A stretch of 51,130 bases of DNA, from contig JAIPAJ010000003.1 in assembly GCA_021740125.1 (NCBI GenBank), forward strand, positions 1 to 51,130, read 5' to 3'. This stretch comes from Leadbetterella sp. GTDB taxonomy: Bacteria; Bacteroidota; Bacteroidia; Cytophagales; Spirosomataceae. The notes below the pieces were generated by a model that searched no databases, had not been told where the DNA came from, and saw only the letters and a list, made by a program, of their open reading frames with translations. This document shows positions 42,949-51,130 of the stretch, piece after piece; position 1 is the first letter of the stretch, and each line of letters opens with the position of its first letter. Made by a program: the position numbers and the translations under genes.

Positions 42949-43398
42949 ATGAAAAGACTGGCTTTCTTGCTTATTCTTCAAGTTTTTTCTTTCCAAACTT
43001 TTGCACAAAATCGTGAAAAAGACAAGGCTGAAATATTGGCAGTTCTTACAGACTTTTTTGAGACTTTCACGCATCCCGACATGAAGTATTTTGACAGAAA
43101 TTGTAGTTCTGATTTTCAGCTATTAGAGGTAGGTGAGGTATGGGAACGCAAGGAAATACAAGCTTATGTGGACAGGGTTACGGCCAAACCCTTGACGTTT
43201 GAACGCAACAATCAGTTTGATTTTATTAAAGTTAAATTTTACAAAAACATCGCTTGGGTAAGCTACTACAACACCGCCACTATTAGATCTTTACAAGACA
43301 ATTCTATAAAGAAAAGAGAATGGCTAGAAAGCATAATACTAGAAAAAGTAAAAGGCCGATGGGTTTTGCAGCAAATGTACAGCTCTGTTAAAAAATAA
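42949..43398 (+). CDS. NTF2-like (SnoaL/DUF4440-type) secreted protein
   Basis: This 149-residue protein has a signal peptide (MKRLAFLLILQVFSFQTFAQ) and a single NTF2-like cone fold: KAEILAVLTDFFETFTHPD, DFQLLEVGEVWERKEI, IAWVSYYNTATI, and KGRWVLQQMYSS. Such domains bind small ligands or act as simple enzymes; no active residue can be named. It is 17 bases after the DoxX-like gene and probably in the same transcript. Confidence 0.75.
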   Translation: MKRLAFLLILQVFSFQTFAQNREKDKAEILAVLTDFFETFTHPDMKYFDRNCSSDFQLLEVGEVWERKEIQAYVDRVTAKPLTFERNNQFDFIKVKFYKNIAWVSYYNTATIRSLQDNSIKKREWLESIILEKVKGRWVLQQMYSSVKK

Positions 43399-43415
43399 AT
43401 GGTGTTAGCGGTTTG

Positions 43416-43453
43416 CCATAAATGCACAAATCCAATAATTCGTGCATTTATGG
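43416..43453. terminator. Hairpin between convergent genes
   Basis: CCATAAATGCAC (43416-43427) and GTGCATTTATGG (43442-43453) form a perfect 12-bp stem with a 14-base loop, 17 bases after the NTF2-like gene and 16 bases beyond the end of the convergent dehydrogenase gene. It probably ends transcription from both sides, though the U-tracts are weak. Confidence 0.6.
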
Positions 43454-43469
43454 GTTTAAAAAAACCTCA

Positions 43470-46400
43470 CTACTTCTTCATAGTTTTCAGATACTTCATC
43501 AAGTCCAAAATCTCTGGCTCTTCCATATTATCAAATAACCCAACAGGCATTAGTGAGGTTGGCATAACTTCTCTCGACTGAATATCAGACTTGTTGATAA
43601 ATACCTTGTCTTGGCCCACAATCCGCATGGTCAATTGTCTATCATTCTCTGAAATTACGTTGCCAGAATAGGTTCGCCCATCACGAGTAATAACCACCAC
43701 CAATTTGTAATCATCCTGAATTTCTCCGCTCGGATTCAGTACATTGAATAGAATGTAATCCGTATTCGAACGGTTGGAACCTGTTAGTTCTGGTCCGATA
43801 TTTCCACCCTTTCCATACATTTTATGACAGCTTCCACACACAGTTTGAAAGACTTTCTCTCCCTTTATTGGATTTGCTGTTACCAAAGCTTTATCATTTA
43901 TCATCCTTTGGTATTTGGCATACGATTTTTCCAAAGAAGGCTCTTGCTCTATCGGCCCCCAAACTTCTATAAATCCACTTCCTACCACTCTCAAGAGTTG
44001 TCTGGCTGCATAAGGCGGCACATCACGCTTGGATATTTTTTGAGATTTGATAGCCTGGGTAAGTTCCCAACCATATTTAGATCTCGACGAAAGCGTTTGA
44101 ATGGCTTGTTGTTTCTCTGTAGCAGTGAATTCGCTATAATTGACCACCAATAATTTTCCAAACTCGGGCCTATCGTATTCTGAAATAGCCCTAATCGTTT
44201 CTAATCTAAGTTTAGGGTCGATCAAAAGGTTTGGAATTTCAACTACCAATTCTTCTCTTTTTCTTAAAGAAAGAGACTGTATAGCCTGTTGCCTTTGGAG
44301 AATTGGAGCGTTTTTATTTTTCAATGTAGCCATCTGTTGTTCAGATGCTTGCGTATCACCAAATCGTTGAGAAATCTGGTTGGCCAAAGTCGATGATTCT
44401 CCTTTCGTGGTTTTCAATTTTGTCGAAAGTGCAGCCCAATTTTTAGGAGCTTTTAAGTCAAATCTTCCCTCCAATCCATCTCTCATTCCTTTTAAAATCT
44501 CCACTTGGTTTGTCGCATTTTTTGCCAACGAACTTACAATAGCTTCTGGGTTATTGGCATCTACCAATCTTCTCGAAATATAATTTGATATAAGCGGAAT
44601 CTTTGTTTGATGTGCCAAGGCCATAGCCCGAGCAGGGTTTTCCTTTACTAAACTTTCCAGACCAAACCAAATCATTTTAGGCAAATTATGGTCTTCAGAA
44701 TCCTCTCCATGTAGTGCCAATCCTTCAGATATTTGCCATGCTGTAAGGTTATCAACTCTTTGGATAGCAGAAGCCAAATACAATCTAACTACAGCAGAAG
44801 GATCCTCTTTCGCCATTTTCACAAATTTTTCTTTGGCATTTTGCTCAGCATTTTTGTCTTCGCAAAGCATCTGGATAGCCCATGCTCTTACATTTTCGTC
44901 TTTGTCTGAAAGAGATTTATACAGCTCCTCTTTACTCAAATTATTGGTAATAAACATTCCCCAAAAAGCACGCAAACGATAATCTGAATTGCTATTTGTT
45001 TCAAAAATAGTCTTTAATTCTGTTAAAGCTGAAGCATCTAAATTACCTTTAATAGCTCTATTTTGTAAAATCAACCGAGCTCTTCTGGAATGCCAATCGC
45101 TCGTGTTGGTTTGTAGTGCCACCAATTGTTTGTCTGTCAATTTATTCAAATCCTCATATCTACCTTCCCAATTGATGGCCTTGTTTTCTTTGGGCATTAT
45201 TCTGAAAACCCTGCCCGTTTCGCCGTTTACCACTTCTTGGCCGCAAATGTCGGCATCGTGCCAATCTAGCACATAAAGACCGCCGTCTGGCCCAACTTCC
45301 ATGCTAAAACCTACCCACTGAGCATTGTTAGCCATGAGCAGTTCATCGCCATGTTTGGCCACAAAGCCGGAGCCTTTTTTCTCTAAAATATCAGACAAAA
45401 CCGCATGCTCATGGATATTGGCCATAAATATTCTACCTTGATGCTCTGCCGGAAAAGCATCTGATTGATACACCCTGGCACCGCCATGGGCCGAGCGATG
45501 ACTGTGGTCGGCAATGGTTCTGATGTCGCTATACGTATAAGGATTGAAATGTTGCCCACCCTGACGGTGATAAATACCTCCTGGTATAATGTGCCACATG
45601 TGGGGTATCACGCATGCACTAATAAACAACTGACCTTTAGCGTCATAATCTATTCCCCAAGGATTGCTGAAGCCGTGTGAAACCACCTCAAACTTGTCTT
45701 TAATTGGGTGATATCTCCACACACCACCGTTAATGTCCACACCTTCGCCCTGCAAAATATCTTCAGGAAATGGGTCTTTGTGTCGGTAAAGTCGGCCCTT
45801 ACCAACTGGTTTTCTAACCTTCGATGGTGTAGCAAATCCTTGGCAGCCATAAAGCCAGCCATCCGGACCCCAATGCAAACTGTTGAGCGTTTCATGTCGA
45901 TCCCGAATTCCCCAGCCGGTTAACCTCACTTCTATGTCGTCCATATCGGCTTGGTCGTCTTGGTTTTTATCTGGTACAAAAAGTAAGTTGGGCGGTGCTC
46001 CCAAATACAATCCATCAAAACCTACCGCCATAGCCGCAGGAAAAGCAATGCCTTCCAAAAACACTTTTTTAGAGTCCGCCACACCGTCGTGGTTGGTGTC
46101 TTCCAAAATCAGAATTCTGCTGTTACCAGCATTCGAAAATCCTTTTCCCCTAGACTCATAATCTCGGTTTTCGGCTATCCAAAGACGGCCTTTGTCGTCC
46201 CAACAAAAGGCCATCGGTTGAGTTATCATGGGCTCTGATGCCCACGTATTTACTTTGAAACCATCTTTCAGGGTCATGTTGGCCACGGCTTCCTCTGGCG
46301 ACAAAAACTTTGCGTCTCTTCCTTCTTTTTGGGCTATTCCCCAAAGTGCCCAAGTCATATTCTGGCCACTGTACTCACCCCACATGTTGTTGATTTCGAC

Positions 46401-47279
46401 ATCATTAAGCTGACCTGTATATACTATCAGCTGATGCTTAATTACTTCCACTTCTCCTTTTTTAATATGCCAATCTCCTGTTCTAGCACGTGCAGGCCCG
46501 ATACCAAGCTGACCATCAACCCGCCAGTATTGCGGAAATCCTTTGTTTTCAGGGTGGTCAAACACCGCCACATGAACTCTATCTTTTCTGCCTTCTATAG
46601 TCATGCCGGCATCTACCCACATGGCACGCTTCCCTTCAGCTTTTTCATTTTTCTGTCTTGCAGCATTTATTACTTCTCCGTCTATTCCTTCTCTCCAAAG
46701 CATCCTTACAAACAAGCCTCCGTAGTCATATTTACTTATTGTCACGTCAGTTTGGGCATCTCCCTCCCAGTCAACATTTAGCACGTATTTGCCGTCTTTT
46801 TCTTGCATGGTCCAGGTTTGGGTTTCTCTCAAAACAGCATTTCCTTTTTCATCTAAAAGGTCATAAACGGTTTGCCACTTCACCTCCGCACCCTTTACTT
46901 TGATGATTTTGGCAGAAACTTTTTTCCAATAATCTCCCTCGGGATGGTGAAAATAATCACGACCATTCACGCGAGTGTAGCCCCAATAAATTCCCGTTTG
47001 ATGTTTGTGATGCCCTGGGCTGTATTCGGTTATCACACCTTTTCCGTCAGGAGCCATTATGGGGTGTATAAATGGTCGAAAGTCTTTTTTGGCCACTTGA
47101 GTGAGTATTGGTGTAGTTCCCGAAAACCGAAAAACAGAAATGGTTTGAGCTTTGTCGTCTTGGACAATCCTAAGTTGACTTATTTTAGGAGGAGAAAAAG
47201 ATTCAGGTTTATCGTTTTGGATAAAAAATAACAAAAAGCTAAAAATAGCCAAGTGAATGGCCAGCAAGAAGTTCTTCAT
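43470..47279 (-). CDS. DUF6807 / PVC-type dehydrogenase / HEAT / cytochrome c fusion
   Basis: This 1269-residue exported protein has a signal-like hydrophobic start (MKNFLLAIHLAIFSFLLFF). Residues ~30-320 match DUF6807 (PmoA-like: HHKHQTGIYWGYTRVNGRDY). Residues ~330-710 are the propeller of PVC-type membrane-bound dehydrogenases (FCWDDKGRLWIAENRDYESR, GPDGGLYVLDWHDAD). HEAT-type helical repeats follow (~730-1100). A c-type cytochrome near the C-terminus has heme ligands Cys1148, Cys1151 and His1152 in VCGSCHKMYG, with a GPELTG loop. It probably oxidises a sugar or polyol in the periplasm and passes electrons to heme. The gene is convergent with the NTF2-like gene. Confidence 0.85.
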   Translation of the reverse strand: MKNFLLAIHLAIFSFLLFFIQNDKPESFSPPKISQLRIVQDDKAQTISVFRFSGTTPILTQVAKKDFRPFIHPIMAPDGKGVITEYSPGHHKHQTGIYWGYTRVNGRDYFHHPEGDYWKKVSAKIIKVKGAEVKWQTVYDLLDEKGNAVLRETQTWTMQEKDGKYVLNVDWEGDAQTDVTISKYDYGGLFVRMLWREGIDGEVINAARQKNEKAEGKRAMWVDAGMTIEGRKDRVHVAVFDHPENKGFPQYWRVDGQLGIGPARARTGDWHIKKGEVEVIKHQLIVYTGQLNDVEINNMWGEYSGQNMTWALWGIAQKEGRDAKFLSPEEAVANMTLKDGFKVNTWASEPMITQPMAFCWDDKGRLWIAENRDYESRGKGFSNAGNSRILILEDTNHDGVADSKKVFLEGIAFPAAMAVGFDGLYLGAPPNLLFVPDKNQDDQADMDDIEVRLTGWGIRDRHETLNSLHWGPDGWLYGCQGFATPSKVRKPVGKGRLYRHKDPFPEDILQGEGVDINGGVWRYHPIKDKFEVVSHGFSNPWGIDYDAKGQLFISACVIPHMWHIIPGGIYHRQGGQHFNPYTYSDIRTIADHSHRSAHGGARVYQSDAFPAEHQGRIFMANIHEHAVLSDILEKKGSGFVAKHGDELLMANNAQWVGFSMEVGPDGGLYVLDWHDADICGQEVVNGETGRVFRIMPKENKAINWEGRYEDLNKLTDKQLVALQTNTSDWHSRRARLILQNRAIKGNLDASALTELKTIFETNSNSDYRLRAFWGMFITNNLSKEELYKSLSDKDENVRAWAIQMLCEDKNAEQNAKEKFVKMAKEDPSAVVRLYLASAIQRVDNLTAWQISEGLALHGEDSEDHNLPKMIWFGLESLVKENPARAMALAHQTKIPLISNYISRRLVDANNPEAIVSSLAKNATNQVEILKGMRDGLEGRFDLKAPKNWAALSTKLKTTKGESSTLANQISQRFGDTQASEQQMATLKNKNAPILQRQQAIQSLSLRKREELVVEIPNLLIDPKLRLETIRAISEYDRPEFGKLLVVNYSEFTATEKQQAIQTLSSRSKYGWELTQAIKSQKISKRDVPPYAARQLLRVVGSGFIEVWGPIEQEPSLEKSYAKYQRMINDKALVTANPIKGEKVFQTVCGSCHKMYGKGGNIGPELTGSNRSNTDYILFNVLNPSGEIQDDYKLVVVITRDGRTYSGNVISENDRQLTMRIVGQDKVFINKSDIQSREVMPTSLMPVGLFDNMEEPEILDLMKYLKTMKK

Positions 47280-47365
47280 AAAAGGTAAAGGTTGAAATTG
47301 ACCTAAATTTAGAAAATTTTGGGTAAAATAAAGAGTTTTGGTGGAATCATTCTTTTTTAGAAGAC

Positions 47366-47395
47366 AAAAAAGTGCATCCGAAATATCAGATGCAC
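47366..47395 (-). terminator. Intrinsic terminator of the dienelactone hydrolase gene
   Basis: On the minus strand GTGCATC (47395-47389) pairs with GATGCAC (47378-47372), followed by a run of T (47371-47366). It lies 35 bases after the hydrolase stop codon. This separates that gene from the large dehydrogenase gene downstream on the same strand. Confidence 0.8.
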
Positions 47396-47430
47396 CTATT
47401 CAGAAATATAAGTATTTCGTTCTTAAAATC

Positions 47431-48291
47431 TTATTTCAACTCCTCCTTAAAAAACGCAATAGTCCTGTCCCAAGCCAATTTAGCCACTTCGGCATTGTAG
47501 CGAGCGGGCGAAGAATCGTTGTTGAAGGCGTGTTGAGCTCCTTCGTAAATGTATAGTTTGTAATCAATTTTGTTTTCTTTCAAAGCGGCTTCATAAGCTG
47601 GTATACCCTCGTTTACTCGCTCGTCCATACCCGCGTATTGGAGCATAAGTTTGGCTTTGATTTTAGGAACGTCCACCGCAGCCGCTTGTCGGCCATAATA
47701 AGGCACTGCAGCATTGAGCAAAGGATCGCTTACAGCCATGGCATTGGCGATGGCTCCTCCCCAACAGAAACCTACACAACCAGTTTTTTTATTGCTATTT
47801 TTCAATGCTCTCAAGTAATCGAGGCCACTTTTTATATTTTCTATATTTTGAGCAGGGTCCAGTTTCGGAAACATGGCTCTACCTTCGTCTTCATTGGCTG
47901 GAGTACCACCAAAAGGCGAAAGTGCATCTATACCCAAGGCAATAAATCCCGCTTTTGCTATTCTTCTTGTAACATCCTTGATATGAGGAGTTAACCCTCT
48001 GTTTTCATGTACTACCAATACCGCCCCTAGTTTACCTTTTACTTTTTTGGGCATTACCAAATACCCCTTCATGGTACAATTTTTCGAGGCATAACTGATG
48101 TCTTCCATCGTTAGGTCTTCATCTTCTTCTGAAACTTGATTGGCCAAGGCATATTTACCCTCGAGCATCGGTAGAATGGCCATTGCAGCAGCTGTGCCAC
48201 CAGCAAGTTTGGTTAGTTTTGCTAAAAAATCCTCTCTTTTCAGAGGTTTGTGGGTGTATTCGTCAAAAAGGTTGATAATTCTTTGATCCAT
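47431..48291 (-). CDS. Dienelactone hydrolase family protein
   Basis: This 286-residue alpha/beta hydrolase has the family triad Cys176 in GFCWGGA, Asp223 in GMDERV and His254 in GAQHAFNN, with LVVHENRGLTPHI as the oxyanion-side motif. The N-terminal ~55 residues contain a Tat-like region (FLAKLTKLAGGTAAAMAILP), seen in YghX-type dienelactone hydrolases. The substrate is uncertain; family members hydrolyse dienelactone or other esters. It is divergent from the GH2 gene and has its own terminator. Confidence 0.9.
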   Translation of the reverse strand: MDQRIINLFDEYTHKPLKREDFLAKLTKLAGGTAAAMAILPMLEGKYALANQVSEEDEDLTMEDISYASKNCTMKGYLVMPKKVKGKLGAVLVVHENRGLTPHIKDVTRRIAKAGFIALGIDALSPFGGTPANEDEGRAMFPKLDPAQNIENIKSGLDYLRALKNSNKKTGCVGFCWGGAIANAMAVSDPLLNAAVPYYGRQAAAVDVPKIKAKLMLQYAGMDERVNEGIPAYEAALKENKIDYKLYIYEGAQHAFNNDSSPARYNAEVAKLAWDRTIAFFKEELK

Positions 48292-48454
48292 TTTTTATTT
48301 TGGTTTGATAGAACAATTTAAAAATAATTCTGGCAATTATTTTCCCAAATCGACAAAATGGCTAAAATAATCGCTAGATTGGAATTTTCAACTACTGTAG
48401 ACTTTCTGATTTCGGTTTTTAAACCTAAATTGAAAACAAATTCAACCTTAAAAA

Positions 48455-51130
48455 ATGAAAAAAACTTTTTTAGTTACCTTATACTTAATCTTTTCAATGG
48501 GTCTAAAAGCCCAAACCATCCCCTTACCCGAGCATCCAAGGCCTGATTTTGAGCGAGTAGATTGGGTCAATCTAAACGGAAAATGGGAATTCGAATTTGA
48601 TAGCCTGAGCAAAGGCGAGGCCCAAAATTGGCAAAAAGGAACAGCTAAATTTTCAAAGAACATTAATGTCCCTTTTCCATGGGGTGCACCACTTTCAGGG
48701 GTAAAAGATGAGGCGGATATTGCTTGGTATCAGAAAAGCATCACAATCCCAGAGTCATTCAAAAACAAAAAATGTTTCGTGACCATCGGAGCATCTGACT
48801 GGGAAACAACCCTTTGGTTGGATGGCAATCTTTTGGGAAAACATCAAGGAGGCTACACGCCGTTTTCTTTCGATATTACGTCTTTTGTAAAATATGGCTC
48901 AGCCCAGAAATTGGTCATAAAAGTAGACGACAAACGCCGTGAATTTACACTTTATGGCAAGCAAGGCTACGGAAACGCAAGAGGTATTTGGCAAACGATT
49001 TATCTTGAAGCAAGGGGAAATAGCTTTCTAGATTATGTACATTTTACCCCCGATATTGACCAAAATAAAGCAAAAGTATCAGGCGAAATCGTTGGCGGAG
49101 ATACCAAAGACAACATATTGAAGATCAAAGTGAAAGACCGTTCCGATCCATTAACTTTTACAATTCCTAAAGGTCAAAAAATGTTTGAGTTTACTTTTGA
49201 GGTTCCTAACGCCAAGCTTTGGACTTTGGAAAATCCTCATCTTTACGATACAGAGGTTTCTTGGGGAGATGATGTGGTGAAAACCTACTTTGCCATGCGT
49301 AAAATATCCGTCACCAAACTGCCTGGCACCGATATTCCTTATGTGGCTTTGAACAATAAACCCATTTATCTCCAACTAACACTTGACCAATCGTACCATC
49401 CCGAAGGTTTCTACACTTTCCCGACGGATGAATTTATGAAAAACGAGATTCAACTTTGCAAAAATATTGGACTTAACGGCCTACGTACACACATTAAAGT
49501 GGACGTGCCTCGTAAGCTTTATTGGGCTGACAAACTGGGTCTTTTGGTGATGGCCGATTTACCCAATTTCTGGGGAGAGCCTGATGCACAAGCACAAAAA
49601 GAATCAGAGTTTACACTTCGACAAATGATCAGGCGTGACTACAATCACCCAGCAATATTTTCTTGGATTGTTTTCAACGAAACTTGGGGACTTAGAACCA
49701 AAGTGAAAAACGAAACTACCGGAAAAGTGGAAAGTCAATATTTGCCAAAAACCCAAAACTGGGTGGCCTCGATGTATTATTTGGCCAAATCGCTGGACCA
49801 AACACGCTTAGCCGAAGACAATTCTATCTGTTGCGGTGCTGGCCATACAGAGACCGATATCAACTCATGGCATGAATATCTACCTGGCTACGAGTGGGAA
49901 GCCCACATGCAAAAAATTGACAAAGGCACCTATCCGGGAAGCAGTTTTCATTTCGAAAAAGGTTTTACGCAAGGCAACCAACCTATGATAAACTCGGAGT
50001 GCGGCAATGTGTGGGGCTATGATGGCAGTACAGGCGATGTGGATTGGAGCTACGACTACCACCGTATGATGAACACCTTCAGAGTTCACCCAAAAATGTC
50101 AGGCTGGCTATATACCGAACACCACGATGTGATAAACGAATGGAATGGATACTGGCGTTTTGACAGAACCATGAAATATACTGGCCTTGGCGATATGGCA
50201 AATGGCATGACCGACAAAGATTTTCATTCTTTGGTATATTTATCTAATGGTCAAGATATTACGCATACGGTAAAAGCAAACGAAGAGGTGTCGGTGCCGA
50301 TTTTTGTATCGGTAATGGAAGACATAAAAATGGTGGACAACGTATTTTTGGTAGAATATACACTTGAAGGAGTTAATCAAATCGGAAATACGGTAAAAGT
50401 GGGTGAAGGCAAACTCAATTTACCTTTTGAACCTTGGATGCAGAAGGCTTTTGATCCTCTAAAAATCAAAATGCCCGAAACCAACGGGGTTTACACGCTC
50501 ACATTTACACTCAAAGACAGCAAAGGCGGTACGATTTATCACAAAAACTTTGTGTCTTTTATCGTTACAGACGGTAAACTTCCAGCAGGCGTTTCTATAA
50601 TTGAGAAATCGGCAAATGCTTATTCAGATGCCAAATGGTCTTTGAAAAAATGGGAAATTATGGGTGGTAAAAAAGTAAACGGTGCCGGTAATGGTAGCTT
50701 TACTTACACCTTCGAAGGCAAATCTGTAAAGGCAAAGTCGGGTTACTTGTTGATGGAATTGGGTGCGAAAGAGTTGTTTTTCAAAGACCGTGCAGGGTCA
50801 GAAATTAAAAACACTGACTACATGTTGGGAGCCAAAGCCGAGCCAAGTCAGAATCAGAATTCGTATCCAATGACAGATGAGAAGAAATTTCCTTCAAATC
50901 TGAAGGTTTTTGTAGATGGTGCTTTTGTAAAGACGGTAACTTTAGAAGACGACCCAGCTGACCATAGAGGAATATTGAGCTGGCATAATCAGTTACAAAA
51001 CAGGAAGTTGTCGGAAGCAGGCAGCTATGGTTACATGGTAAAAATACCTTTGACCAATAGCCAAATAAAATCTCTAGAAAAAACAGGAAAACTAAGCGTG
51101 AAACTGAGTGTGGACAACGGTGGAGGCTTG
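48455..51130 (+). CDS. Glycoside hydrolase family 2 protein (partial at window end)
   Basis: The frame is open from ATG 48455 to the window edge (892 codons, no stop). A signal peptide (MKKTFLVTLYLIFSMGLKAQ) precedes the GH2 sugar-binding jelly roll (about 35-190: WVNLNGKWEFEFD, WYQKSITIPESF, GASDWETTLWLDGNLLGKHQ). An Ig-like domain and the TIM barrel follow (~300-590). The acid/base is Glu409 in FSWIVFNETWG and the probable nucleophile is Glu515 in INSECGNVWG. It is an exported beta-glycosidase (galactosidase, glucuronidase or mannosidase type; not separable). The C-terminal end lies outside the window. Confidence 0.9.
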   Translation, partial: MKKTFLVTLYLIFSMGLKAQTIPLPEHPRPDFERVDWVNLNGKWEFEFDSLSKGEAQNWQKGTAKFSKNINVPFPWGAPLSGVKDEADIAWYQKSITIPESFKNKKCFVTIGASDWETTLWLDGNLLGKHQGGYTPFSFDITSFVKYGSAQKLVIKVDDKRREFTLYGKQGYGNARGIWQTIYLEARGNSFLDYVHFTPDIDQNKAKVSGEIVGGDTKDNILKIKVKDRSDPLTFTIPKGQKMFEFTFEVPNAKLWTLENPHLYDTEVSWGDDVVKTYFAMRKISVTKLPGTDIPYVALNNKPIYLQLTLDQSYHPEGFYTFPTDEFMKNEIQLCKNIGLNGLRTHIKVDVPRKLYWADKLGLLVMADLPNFWGEPDAQAQKESEFTLRQMIRRDYNHPAIFSWIVFNETWGLRTKVKNETTGKVESQYLPKTQNWVASMYYLAKSLDQTRLAEDNSICCGAGHTETDINSWHEYLPGYEWEAHMQKIDKGTYPGSSFHFEKGFTQGNQPMINSECGNVWGYDGSTGDVDWSYDYHRMMNTFRVHPKMSGWLYTEHHDVINEWNGYWRFDRTMKYTGLGDMANGMTDKDFHSLVYLSNGQDITHTVKANEEVSVPIFVSVMEDIKMVDNVFLVEYTLEGVNQIGNTVKVGEGKLNLPFEPWMQKAFDPLKIKMPETNGVYTLTFTLKDSKGGTIYHKNFVSFIVTDGKLPAGVSIIEKSANAYSDAKWSLKKWEIMGGKKVNGAGNGSFTYTFEGKSVKAKSGYLLMELGAKELFFKDRAGSEIKNTDYMLGAKAEPSQNQNSYPMTDEKKFPSNLKVFVDGAFVKTVTLEDDPADHRGILSWHNQLQNRKLSEAGSYGYMVKIPLTNSQIKSLEKTGKLSVKLSVDNGGGL

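Noticed and set aside
46329-46781. Plus-strand 150-codon frame
   Set aside because: It is the opposite strand of the DUF6807 domain in the 1269-residue gene; low-complexity aromatic composition.
1-51130. CRISPR arrays, tRNA genes, insertion sequences, prophage
   Set aside because: No regularly spaced repeats, no tRNA cloverleaf, and no transposase, integrase or phage structural genes were seen by reading. The fibre-like proteins at 14766 and 17899 have signal peptides and no phage neighbours.

Overview
The window is AT-rich and densely coded, and reads as chromosome of a Bacteroidota bacterium, most likely Cytophagales-like. The support is a type IX secretion (gliding-motility-type) C-terminal domain, many exported lipoproteins, 7TMR-DISM histidine kinases, ThuA and PVC-type dehydrogenase proteins, and promoters matching the Bacteroidota pattern (TTG or TTTG, about 20 nt, then TAnnTTTG). 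I saw no tRNA, rRNA, CRISPR array or transposase.

Layout. 1-2.4 kb: the end of an MFS transporter, a zinc alcohol/polyol dehydrogenase and a J-domain-like protein. 2.6-5.5 kb: a large T9SS cargo protein. 5.7-6.4 kb: greA, behind a leader that carries two terminator-like hairpins. 6.6-11.6 kb: a CDP-alcohol phosphatidyltransferase, a small basic protein, the overlapping selenouridine pair mnmH-selD, an exported sugar-phosphate-isomerase-like protein and an amidase lipoprotein. 12.1-16.0 kb: a TPR histidine kinase, its LuxR-type regulator and a secreted repeat protein; the last two share an upstream motif. 16.1-22.5 kb: a decayed duplicate of the 9.8 kb isomerase gene, a DUF1761 protein, secreted proteins, a cupin/TetR divergent pair around a 32-bp palindrome, a second cupin, an AraC regulator and remnants of another two-component system.

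22.6-35.4 kb is the most distinctive part. A minus-strand run of six lipoprotein genes (three collagen-like, a probably frameshifted YD-like pair, one propeller), a YD-like lipoprotein gene and a papain-like peptidase/pentapeptide gene pair each start behind the same 17-bp element, CTACACCTTTTGTGGTA. It lies exactly 48 nt from a GAnnTTTG box in all three cases. Two of the three copies also face plus-strand genes for two paralogous 7TMR-DISM histidine kinases, with TAnnTTTG boxes 21-22 nt from the element. One LuxR-type response regulator gene lies among them. I infer a compact surface-protein regulon that also controls its own sensors.

35.6-41.4 kb: a second papain-like peptidase, a TPR-caspase gene broken by a one-base frameshift, an S41 peptidase lipoprotein and an outer-membrane-like protein. 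41.5-51.1 kb: a carbohydrate-related region with ThuA, a DoxX-like protein, an NTF2-like protein, a 1269-residue DUF6807/PVC dehydrogenase/cytochrome c fusion, a dienelactone hydrolase and a glycoside hydrolase family 2 enzyme that runs off the window end.
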